The translations under genes and the position numbers were made by a program. A stretch of DNA of 64,000 nt, taken from Muribaculum sp. (lineage in GTDB: Bacteria; Bacillota; Clostridia; Lachnospirales; Lachnospiraceae). Positions 1-6,347 of this stretch are shown here, in pieces; positions within the stretch are counted from its first letter, which is position 1; the number at the start of each line of letters is the position of its first letter. Location of the stretch: NCBI GenBank assembly GCA_023663505.1, contig JAMPHH010000014.1:1-64000 (forward strand), written 5' to 3'. The notes under the pieces are model-generated. The model had not been told where the DNA came from and did no database searches. It worked only from the letters and a program-made list of their open reading frames with translations.

Positions 1-68
1 GTAGCGGTTCGCCTTTTGCCAAAATGAGTACATTTTGAGAGCTTCCAGTACCAGAGGAGGGGATACAT

Positions 69-113
69 ATGGAAAGTAAAGTGAAAGGTAGGCACTATTG
101 GTGTTCGGAATGA
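69..113 (+). CDS. 14-aa leader ORF coupled to the holin-like toxin
   Basis: A short ORF with a near-perfect ribosome binding site (GAGGAGG at 54-60, 8 nt before the ATG). It encodes MESKVKGRHYWCSE and stops at TGA 111-113, overlapping the ATG of the toxin at 110 in an ATGA arrangement. The toxin itself has no comparable site before its ATG, so the leader most likely serves to deliver ribosomes to it by coupling. Whether the peptide has its own role cannot be seen. The promoter may lie left of the window. Confidence 0.5.
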   Translation: MESKVKGRHYWCSE

Positions 114-232
114 TTTTGGATCTTTCCGATATTGTAGTGACGGTTATCAGCATCATCGTCACGATGATCAGTATCCGGCAGACCAAGAGAAATAAAAAAC
201 ATCAAAAAAGCAACCGCACCGCCCAAAGTTAG
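110..232 (+). CDS. Putative holin-like (type I) toxin, 40 aa
   Basis: A tiny membrane peptide: one hydrophobic helix (residues about 8-22, DIVVTVISIIVTMISI) followed by a strongly basic tail (RQTKRNKKHQKS). This architecture matches the Fst/TxpA and Hol-Tox groups of type I toxins, which insert in the membrane and are silenced by an antisense RNA. The ATG at 110 overlaps the stop of a well-initiated 14-codon ORF. GTG at 101 and TTG at 98 are alternative starts behind a weaker AGGTAGG. The last codons run into a rho-independent terminator, as is common in these loci. Family assignment rests on composition and layout, not on a search. Confidence 0.6.
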   Translation: MILDLSDIVVTVISIIVTMISIRQTKRNKKHQKSNRTAQS

Positions 233-243
233 GTTGCTTTTTT
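204..243. terminator. Bidirectional rho-independent terminator
   Basis: AAAAAAGCAACC (204-215) and GGTTGCTTTTTT (232-243) form a 12-bp stem around a 16-nt loop. The T-run follows the stem on both strands, so it can end the toxin mRNA from the left and a convergent transcript from the right. A shared terminator is typical of type I toxin-antitoxin pairs. Confidence 0.75.
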
Positions 244-246
244 GAG

Positions 247-312
247 CTACTTATTAACTGAGGCGAACCGTTGCTTTACGGTAACACCTTTTCCTTTAAA
301 ATATCTTAACAC
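247..312 (-). CDS. 21-aa basic mini-ORF convergent with the toxin
   Basis: Starts with GTG at 312 behind GGAGG (322-326, spacing 9) and ends at TAG 247-249, giving VLRYFKGKGVTVKQRFASVN plus a final K. It is basic and has no membrane segment. Its 3' end carries CGGTTCGCCT, which also occurs in the opposite orientation at 5-14. The segment might be a real micropeptide, or the body of an antitoxin RNA running into the shared terminator. I do not recognise a named family. Confidence 0.4.
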   Translation of the reverse strand: MLRYFKGKGVTVKQRFASVNK

Positions 313-331
313 TTATCATCACCTCCGTCAA
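303..331 (-). promoter_or_regulatory. Possible promoter for the convergent RNA
   Basis: On the minus strand TTGACG (326-331) and TAAGAT (303-308) are separated by 17 nt, a fair sigma-A promoter. It would start near position 296 and run toward the shared terminator, producing an RNA complementary to the end of the toxin message. It overlaps the ribosome binding site of the mini-ORF, so both cannot act on the same transcript. Confidence 0.4.
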
Positions 332-380
332 CATTTTTTTCGCCGCGTGCTTAAATCGCTATTGCATTTGTCTGCTATTC

Positions 381-629
381 TCATTTCTTCCCATACAGGC
401 ATTTGCTGCTGACCCCGCGAACCATGCCAAGCTTCCCCGACAGTGCGCTGATGATCTCCTGCGGCGCGTCCAGAACAATACTTATGACGTTGATATTCTT
501 CTCCCGATAGGGGATTCCCATGCGCCCGATAATGTGATCGCTGTACTCATGAAGTATGCCGTTAATCTGCGGCACCACCTCCATATCCTCTATCATAATG
601 CCCACCAAGGCGACTCTGCTGCCCTCCAT
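381..629 (-). CDS. TM1266-type iron-only hydrogenase system putative regulator
   Basis: An 82-aa ACT-like protein (MEGSRVALVGIMIED start, ending CLYGKK). The pattern of a short beta strand (RVALVGIMIED), a helix, GRMGIPYREKNINVISIVLDA and a final strand GMVRGVSSKCLYGKK fits the TM1266 family, small ligand-binding-type proteins usually found beside [FeFe] hydrogenase maturation genes. The start at 629 follows AGGAGG, which sits directly on the stop of the upstream ABC gene (gap 11 nt), so it is the last gene of that operon. A longer in-frame extension upstream is an overlap artefact. Its ligand is unknown. The hydrogenase operon itself lies only 4 kb away. Confidence 0.8.
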   Translation of the reverse strand: MEGSRVALVGIMIEDMEVVPQINGILHEYSDHIIGRMGIPYREKNINVISIVLDAPQEIISALSGKLGMVRGVSSKCLYGKK

Positions 630-640
630 AGCCCAACCTC

Positions 641-1984
641 CTATATATGCGTGGCAATCAACACGATTCTTCCCCGCTGTCTTGACCTGATATATTCCTC
701 CGCCTTCTCCTTCGTCCGCGCGTCCATTCCCGTGAAGGGTTCGTCCAACAGCACGCAGTCTGAATCCGCTTCCATAGCCCGCACCAGAGCGACTCTCCGC
801 TTCATTCCGCCGGAAAGCTGACTGCAAGGCTTGTGCAGAGCCTCCTCCGACAGCAATATGCGCAGAGCCTCCTCCGCCGTGGCAGTGCCCGAACGCTTCT
901 GAGCCCTCCCGCATCCCGCGCCGATCACCATCTCTACATTCCTGACCGCACTGTATGTCTCACAAAGCCTGTCCTCCTGACAGCAATAACTAAAACGGAG
1001 CTCCGGCTCCACACTGCCCCCGTCCGGCGTCTCCAAGCCACAGAGCAATCGCAAAAGCGTGGTCTTACCGCTCCCCGACGGACTGGTGAGATAATACATC
1101 TGCCCTGCCTCATAGACTGCATTAAAATCCTGAAGCACGGTCAATTCCCCGTACTTCTTCCTTATATCCATACAGATAAGCGGTCTGTCGGCTTCCCTGC
1201 TGCGGACGCCTCTCCTATCCCTGCGCCGCGGTGCGCTGCACTCCGGCTCCCAGTCGAAAAAAGCCCCTGCAAGCCACAGTATCACTCTCTCAAAGCCAAA
1301 GCTCAACAAAATCACCACCGCAGTCCATGCAAAAACCTCCGCGGTCTCCAAATAGATTTTGGACATATACAATCTCTCTCCGATAGAGAACGCGGGCGTC
1401 CCTATCACCTCCGCCGCCACCCCCGATTTCCAACACATTCCCAAGGCAAGCTTTAGGCTGCTTAGCAAAAATGGCTTCAACGCAGGACGATAGATATAGA
1501 AAAAACAATTTTTGAAGGGCATCTGAAAGACAGCCGCCATTTCCAACAGCCTTTTATCCGCGTTCTTCAGCCCCTCCAAGGTACTTATGTAAATATTGGG
1601 CAGCACGATCAGAAAGCACACCGCCACCGCCAAAAAGGACGAACCCCACCAAATCAACAGCAGTACCACGAAGGAAGCCACCGGAATCGCCTTTAGCAGA
1701 TTGATGATGGGCTCCAAAAGCTCCTCCACCCACCGAAAGCGTCCCGCCAGTGCCGCCAGTGCCAGTGCAGCGAACAGCCCCATTAAAAATCCCGCGCCAA
1801 TGCGAAGAAACGTCCCGCCAACCGCCTGCCAAAAGACGCTTTTCCCAAGCGACTCCACCAAAGCGATTGCAGCCTGAATCGGCGTCACCAGAAGGATTGG
1901 ATTATCCACCCAAATAGCAAGAAGGTGCCATACCAACAGCCAAAACACAATGATTCCAAGCCTGCGCAGCTTTGTCTGTTTCAT
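641..1984 (-). CDS. ABC transporter, permease and ATPase in one polypeptide
   Basis: This 447-aa protein joins a SsuC/TauC-like permease (residues 1-245, several membrane helices, EAA-type loop near 148-167) to an ABC ATPase (about 270-447: Walker A SPSGSGKTT at 301-309, signature LSGGM at 390-394, Walker B VLLDEP at 411-416, switch His446). In this family the two are normally separate genes. A basic linker at about 250-265 (APRRRDRRGVR) connects them. The ATPase ends one residue after the switch histidine, so the usual C-terminal helices are missing. Start 1984 has AGGAGG 6 nt upstream. With the binding protein upstream it forms a complete importer; the substrate is unknown, with nitrate, sulfonate and thiamine-precursor type importers the closest relatives by fold. 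Confidence 0.8.
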   Translation of the reverse strand: MKQTKLRRLGIIVFWLLVWHLLAIWVDNPILLVTPIQAAIALVESLGKSVFWQAVGGTFLRIGAGFLMGLFAALALAALAGRFRWVEELLEPIINLLKAIPVASFVVLLLIWWGSSFLAVAVCFLIVLPNIYISTLEGLKNADKRLLEMAAVFQMPFKNCFFYIYRPALKPFLLSSLKLALGMCWKSGVAAEVIGTPAFSIGERLYMSKIYLETAEVFAWTAVVILLSFGFERVILWLAGAFFDWEPECSAPRRRDRRGVRSREADRPLICMDIRKKYGELTVLQDFNAVYEAGQMYYLTSPSGSGKTTLLRLLCGLETPDGGSVEPELRFSYCCQEDRLCETYSAVRNVEMVIGAGCGRAQKRSGTATAEEALRILLSEEALHKPCSQLSGGMKRRVALVRAMEADSDCVLLDEPFTGMDARTKEKAEEYIRSRQRGRIVLIATHI

Positions 1985-2079
1985 ATGACACCTCCTATCC
2001 GTATATCATTCATCATAATTTGCAAAGACATAACCTCGCCGTCCACATCAGAGTTATGGCTCTCGCAGCATTCGTCAAT

Positions 2080-2173
2080 CCAATTTCATTGGTAATCCAA
2101 TCTCGTTGGATTTATGCTCATGCAAGCACTGACACAAAGTCAATTGCATTAACAAAGTCAACTTCGTTGACTT
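2080..2173 (-). repeat. Four similar small hairpins between two operon genes
   Basis: Within 94 nt there are four inverted repeats of the general form CAA-N3-5-TTG: 2080-2092 (CCAATTTCATTGG), 2094-2112, 2139-2153 and 2155-2173. The second and fourth have perfect stems of 7 and 8 bp. No T-run follows, so they are unlikely to be simple terminators. They lie 4 nt after the binding-protein stop and before the permease-ATPase gene and may set the ratio of the two products by protecting the upstream message. Confidence 0.55.
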
Positions 2174-2176
2174 GGC

Positions 2177-3253
2177 TCATTGCTCGCGGAAATAGAACTT
2201 GTCTTCGGGGAGCGCGCCGCCGACGGATTCCGGTGACTGGCTGTATAGCACCTCCAAGTAGCCGCTCACTGCGTTTTTCATCTCCTCCCCTGTAACACAG
2301 GTGATATTGCATTCGGGGATTGCCTTCTGCGCAATGGGCTCCTTTGCCACGATTCCTGCCTCCACCGCATATTTTGCACCTGTCTCCGGATCGTCATTGA
2401 TCGCCTTGGCACTGGCAGCATGTTCCCCGAGGAACGCCCGCACAGCCTCCTCGTTTTCCTGAAGGAAGGCATTGCGTACAACCGTTACTCCCGTCACCAT
2501 TCCATGTCCCTGCACCTTGTTCCATTCCTCATTCATGTCAAACACAACCTGTAACGTCTCGTTCTGGGCGCAAGCCGCCGTCACGAAGGGCTGTGGCAAT
2601 AGTCCGATTGCATCAGGCTGCTGCGCCAAGACAGCGGCCACCTCCGTCGCCTCGGACTTGTATTCTAATGTATAATCCCCCGCAGCCAATCCATTTTCCG
2701 CCAACACATATTGCAGCACATAATCCGGAGTGGTTCCCTTTCCTGTGAGATAAATGGTTTTGCCCGCCAAATCTGTAATATTCTGGTACGAGTCATCGCC
2801 TGATACCATGTACAGCACGCCCAAGGTATTGACGTCAATCACACTGACGCCGCCCTCCGTCTTCGCATAGAGAATGCTCGCCACATTCGCAGGCACCAGT
2901 GCGATATCCAAGTCACCCTTGACCATCAGGGGCAGCAGCTCGTCTGCGGCTGTCGCCATCTGAAATTCATAATTGATACCGCTTTGATTGACAGCTTCAT
3001 CATTCATCAAAAATAACAGCCCCATAGATGTAGGTCCCTTCAAAGCACCAATGCGGATTGTAGTGTCCGAAAAGGGCGCCGCGTTTTCCGCAGCTCCACA
3101 ACCTGAGAGCAGGGACAATCCCAGTGTCGCCGCAATCACCAGTGCGGCAATTTTACTTCTTTTTGACACCTTCCTTAACGTCCTCACCAATTGGCAAATC
3201 TGTCTTTTTAATTGATTTTCTCCTTGATTTTCTCTTTGATTACTTTCCTTCAT
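2177..3253 (-). CDS. ABC transporter substrate-binding lipoprotein (NMT1/SsuA-like)
   Basis: A 358-aa extracytoplasmic solute-binding protein. Start 3253 is chosen because AAAGGAGA lies 8-9 nt upstream. A long basic N-region (to about residue 35) precedes a lipoprotein signal with lipobox LLSGC, so the mature protein is anchored at about Cys53. The body (IRIGALKGPTSMGLLFL near the mature N-terminus, then DLDIALVPANVASILYAK and a long C-terminal lobe) matches the periplasmic-binding fold of NMT1/SsuA-type proteins. It is first in an operon with a fused permease-ATPase and a TM1266 regulator, driven by the promoter at 3396-3424. Ligand unknown. Confidence 0.8.
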   Translation of the reverse strand: MKESNQRENQGENQLKRQICQLVRTLRKVSKRSKIAALVIAATLGLSLLSGCGAAENAAPFSDTTIRIGALKGPTSMGLLFLMNDEAVNQSGINYEFQMATAADELLPLMVKGDLDIALVPANVASILYAKTEGGVSVIDVNTLGVLYMVSGDDSYQNITDLAGKTIYLTGKGTTPDYVLQYVLAENGLAAGDYTLEYKSEATEVAAVLAQQPDAIGLLPQPFVTAACAQNETLQVVFDMNEEWNKVQGHGMVTGVTVVRNAFLQENEEAVRAFLGEHAASAKAINDDPETGAKYAVEAGIVAKEPIAQKAIPECNITCVTGEEMKNAVSGYLEVLYSQSPESVGGALPEDKFYFREQ

Positions 3254-3388
3254 AAAATATACTCTCCTTTCGCTTTCCATGATTTCAGGCAACAAAAAAG
3301 AGCCCTTATTACGCAGAACGAATCTTTGTAAGCAGTCATGGCATGTACGGTTGCGGTCAGCCGCGGCTTCTCGTTTCCGCTATATACT
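3254..3388 (-). promoter_or_regulatory. Long structured leader of the importer operon
   Basis: About 135 nt separate the predicted transcription start from the binding-protein start. The RNA holds a GC-rich first part (GAAGCCGCGGCTGACCGCAA) and later GCTCTTTTTT (3293-3302 on the opposite strand), which could end an attenuator, although I cannot find a perfect partner stem. CTGACCGCAACCGTA followed by GCCATGACTG loosely recalls the core of cobalamin riboswitches, but key conserved blocks are not clear. I call it a candidate cis-regulatory RNA of unknown class. Confidence 0.35.
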
Positions 3389-3395
3389 TGGACAA

Positions 3396-3424
3396 AGTAT
3401 AGCATAAATTTGTGCAATTGACAA
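3396..3424 (-). promoter_or_regulatory. Sigma-A promoter of the importer operon
   Basis: Minus strand: TTGTCA (3419-3424), 17-nt spacer, TATACT (3396-3401). Transcription would begin near 3388. Confidence 0.75.
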
Positions 3425-3548
3425 GAAAACAAGAAAAACTTACCAGCCCTTTTCCCTAATAAAAAAAATCCTCATGCTCATACTAACACCAAGATAAGTG
3501 ATGAAACATCTTAGAACGGAAAAAACGTGCCATGTGTACTATTTTCGG

Positions 3549-3571
3549 GATAAGTGGTTCATCCACTTATC
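3549..3571 (+). promoter_or_regulatory. Perfect hairpin upstream of the spore protein gene
   Basis: GATAAGTGG and CCACTTATC form a perfect 9-bp stem around TTCAT, 53 nt before the start codon. No T-run follows. It may be an operator or a stabilising 5' stem in the message. I could not place a convincing sigma-G promoter around it. Confidence 0.5.
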
Positions 3572-3624
3572 TTGAAGATAGAGAAGAATATAAAAAAACA
3601 AATGTATTGGGAGGTGAAAAAGAG

Positions 3625-3822
3625 ATGGCAAGCAAGAGCAATAGAGTAGAAGTGCCTGAAGCAAAGGCAGCTATGGATCGTTTCAAGACTGAGGTTGCAT
3701 CTGAGTTGGGTGTAAACCTGAAGGAGGGTTACAACGGTGACCTTACTTCCAAGGAGGCTGGTTCTATCGGCGGTGAGATGGTTCGTCGTATGATCAAGAA
3801 GCAGGAGGAGAGCATGAAATAA
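3625..3822 (+). CDS. Alpha/beta-type small acid-soluble spore protein
   Basis: A 65-aa DNA-coating protein of the spore core. It has both family signatures: an EVASELGV block in the first helix and GYNGDLTSKEAGSIGGEMVRR in the second, including the GDLTSKEAGSIGG turn; the germination protease cleavage region lies in the first block. These proteins saturate spore DNA and protect it from UV and heat. Start at 3625 follows GGAGGTG at the right distance; a longer reading frame upstream is ignored. It stands alone on plus between two minus-strand operons and is presumably expressed in the forespore. It is firm evidence of an endospore former. Confidence 0.93.
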   Translation: MASKSNRVEVPEAKAAMDRFKTEVASELGVNLKEGYNGDLTSKEAGSIGGEMVRRMIKKQEESMK

Positions 3823-3854
3823 AGGCTCCCCGAAAGAGAATATGAATAGCAAAG

Positions 3855-3888
3855 CAGGCAGACTTGCATACGCAGGCCTGCCTGTTTT
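3855..3888 (+). terminator. Weak terminator after the spore protein gene
   Basis: CAGGCAG (3855-3861) pairs with CTGCCTG (3878-3884) and is followed by TTTT. The stem is short and the loop long, so efficiency is doubtful. Confidence 0.4.
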
Positions 3889-3927
3889 ATGCACACGCCG
3901 ATGCAGCGGAAAGCTGTCATCAAAGCC

Positions 3928-4581
3928 TTACTCTCCGAACACCGCCCTGTAATCCGCTTGGAACTTCGCAATACCTGCGTCGGTCAGCGGGTGCTTCACC
4001 ATCTGCTCAATCACCCCGTAGGGAACCGTGGCGATGTCAGCTCCCGCCAACGCGCAGTCCGTCACATGGACAGGATTGCGCACACTGGCGGCAATGATCT
4101 GTGTCTCCAGATCCGTCACTGAGAAAATATCCGCAATCTCACGAATCAGATCAACACCTCTCTGGCTGATGTCATCCAACCGTCCCAAGAAGGGAGAGAC
4201 ATAAGTCGCTCCCGCACGGGCTGCCAAAAGAGCCTGATTGGCGGTGAAAATCAATGTGACATTGGTCTTGATACCCTCGGCGGTCAGCGCTTTACATGCC
4301 TTCAATCCCTCCACCGTCATGGGAATCTTTACCACCATGTTGGGGTGTATCCGCACAATCTCGCACCCCTCCCGAATCATGCCCTCCGCATCTGTGGTGG
4401 TTGCCTTTACCTCACCGCTGATAGGTCCGTCCACGATAGAAGCGATCTCCGCGATGACCTCCTCAAATACCCTGCCTTCCTTGGCGATCAGGGAAGGATT
4501 GGTAGTCACGCCGCAGATCACCCCCATATCGTTTGCCTTCTTAATGTCCTCAACCTTTGCAGTATCAATGAAAAAACGCAT
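3928..4581 (-). CDS. fsa: Fructose-6-phosphate aldolase / transaldolase-like (TalC)
   Basis: A 217-aa class I aldolase of the small transaldolase subfamily. MRFFIDTAKVEDIKKA opens the TIM barrel, GVTTNPSLI (24-32) is the family signature, and Lys85 in VVKIP is the Schiff-base lysine. Length and motifs match TalC/Fsa, which either cleave fructose 6-phosphate to dihydroxyacetone and glyceraldehyde 3-phosphate or act as transaldolase; sequence alone does not decide. Start 4581 has GAGGGGAG upstream. It lies 23 nt after hydA and is probably cotranscribed, linking it to redox-balanced sugar fermentation. Confidence 0.9.
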   Translation of the reverse strand: MRFFIDTAKVEDIKKANDMGVICGVTTNPSLIAKEGRVFEEVIAEIASIVDGPISGEVKATTTDAEGMIREGCEIVRIHPNMVVKIPMTVEGLKACKALTAEGIKTNVTLIFTANQALLAARAGATYVSPFLGRLDDISQRGVDLIREIADIFSVTDLETQIIAASVRNPVHVTDCALAGADIATVPYGVIEQMVKHPLTDAGIAKFQADYRAVFGE

Positions 4582-4604
4582 AGTCGCTCTCCCCTCGAAT
4601 CTTT

Positions 4605-6347
4605 TTACAGATAATTGTGTGTCTCATAATAAAGCTCATTCACATGCTCGGAATGCAGCAATTCATGCGCTCTATGGCTCAGGGGCTTGCCAAGATATTC
4701 CTCATACGCCCTCTGTACCTCTTTGTTCTCATGGGAGAAACGCAGCGGACGCTCCTTGTCTAGCTGATACAGCTTACCGCCTCTCTCCTGCGCCATCTCG
4801 CAGCCGTCATGAATGGGCTGACCGCCGCCGCCGACACAGCCGCCGGGACACGCCATAACCTCCACGAAGTCATATGCCACTCTGCCCGCGACAATATCCT
4901 CCATCAGCTTCTCCGCATTGCCCAAGCCGCTGACAGTGCAGGTATGTAACACCTTGTCTCCCAACTGGAAGTCCGCTTCCCTGCGCCCCTGTTCGCCGCG
5001 CACCGCCTGAAACGCATCGGGGTCAGGATTCTTGCCTGCCACCACCGCGTAAGCTGTTCGCAGGGCCGCCTCCATAACGCCGCCTGTCACGCCGAAGATA
5101 ACACCCGCACCGGTGGACTCGCCCAGAGGTGAGTCAAAATTCTCCTCCTTCAGGGAACGGGGATTGATATGCTCCGCGCGAATCATGCGCACAAACTCTC
5201 TCGTGGTCAATACTATATCCACATCTGCGCCCGCTCCTGCGCTTTTCATGTAGGGCAGCGCCGCTTCCCGCTTCTTGGAGACACAGGGCATAACGGAGAT
5301 GGAACAGATATTGTTAGGGTCGATTCCCTTCTTTTGTGCAAAATAGCTCTTGGTCATAGCGCCAAACATCTGCTGGGGCGATTTGGCCGTTGACAGATTG
5401 CGCAGATACGCGGGGTATTTCTTGGATACAAAGCTCACCCAGCCGGGACAGCAGGAGGTGAACATAGGCCATGCATATTTGTCGGGAGTACCCAGTCTCT
5501 CCAACAGCTCATTGCCCTCCTCCATGATCGTCAGATCAGCCGAGTAATTGGTGTCAAAAACATAGTCGAAGCCAATGCGCTTTAACGCCGCCACCATCAA
5601 GCCTTCCGTCGCTTCCTGCGCGCCAAGCCCCAACGCCTCACCCCAAGCGGCGCGAACCGCCGGAGCAACCTGAACCACGGTGACCTTCTCAGGGTCAGCC
5701 AACGCCTCATACACCTTGGGCACGTCATCGCGCTCCCTCAATGCGCCGGTAGGACAATGGGTAATACACTGTCCGCAGAGCGTGCAGTCCGAACAATCAA
5801 TGGGCTCGTTGCCCGCCACGTCCACCGTGGTGCGGGAACCTGTATTCTGCACGTCCCACACATGCATCGCCTGAACCTTGTCACAGATCTGCACACATCG
5901 CATACATTTAATACATTTCTTAGAATCGCGGATCAGAGGGAAATTCTCATCCCAAGGCACCGCGGGAATCTCCTCCTTGAAGGGCACCTCCAAGATCCCC
6001 AGATCATTGGATATTCGCTGCAGGCTGCAATTACCGCTTCTAACACAGGTTGCACAATGGCAGTCATGCTGTGACAGGATCAGCTCCACATTCGTGCGTC
6101 TGGTCTTACGTACCTTGGGAGAATTGGTGTAGATCACCATTCCCTCCTCCACGGGACTGTTGCAGGCGGTGATCAGCTTGCTCTTGCCCTGAAGCTCCAC
6201 CACACAGACCTTACAGGCGCTGATTTCATTGATCCCCTCCAAAAAGCAGAGATGAGGAACCTCAATACCCACAGAGGACGCGGCCTTCATGACCGTAGTG
6301 CCCTCTGCCACTTCCAACTCAATACCGTCTATCGTAAGTTTTACCAT
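4605..6347 (-). CDS. hydA: [FeFe] hydrogenase catalytic subunit, group A
   Basis: A 580-aa cytoplasmic hydrogenase. Domains in order: [2Fe-2S] ferredoxin (Cys34, 45, 48, 62), His-ligated cluster (His94, Cys98, 101, 107), two [4Fe-4S] clusters (CIKCMRC from 145; CSDCTLCGQCITHC from 185), then the H-cluster domain with TSCCPGW (297-303), MPCVSKK (353-359) and MACPGGC (498-504). All ligand motifs are intact. It reversibly makes H2 with electrons from reduced carriers. Its start overlaps the stop of the upstream flavin/FeS gene by 7 nt, so the two are translationally coupled and probably form a complex that uses NAD(P)H. No separate NuoE-like subunit is present here, unlike the trimeric bifurcating enzymes. 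Confidence 0.95.
   Translation of the reverse strand: MVKLTIDGIELEVAEGTTVMKAASSVGIEVPHLCFLEGINEISACKVCVVELQGKSKLITACNSPVEEGMVIYTNSPKVRKTRRTNVELILSQHDCHCATCVRSGNCSLQRISNDLGILEVPFKEEIPAVPWDENFPLIRDSKKCIKCMRCVQICDKVQAMHVWDVQNTGSRTTVDVAGNEPIDCSDCTLCGQCITHCPTGALRERDDVPKVYEALADPEKVTVVQVAPAVRAAWGEALGLGAQEATEGLMVAALKRIGFDYVFDTNYSADLTIMEEGNELLERLGTPDKYAWPMFTSCCPGWVSFVSKKYPAYLRNLSTAKSPQQMFGAMTKSYFAQKKGIDPNNICSISVMPCVSKKREAALPYMKSAGAGADVDIVLTTREFVRMIRAEHINPRSLKEENFDSPLGESTGAGVIFGVTGGVMEAALRTAYAVVAGKNPDPDAFQAVRGEQGRREADFQLGDKVLHTCTVSGLGNAEKLMEDIVAGRVAYDFVEVMACPGGCVGGGGQPIHDGCEMAQERGGKLYQLDKERPLRFSHENKEVQRAYEEYLGKPLSHRAHELLHSEHVNELYYETHNYL

Noticed and set aside
381..914. 177-aa reading of the TM1266 regulator
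   Set aside because: The extra N-terminal part overlaps the ATPase gene and is low-complexity; the start at 629 has a perfect ribosome site.
3254..3388. TPP or cobalamin riboswitch as a firm call
   Set aside because: Conserved core blocks are missing or out of place; only a weak resemblance to part of the cobalamin core remains.
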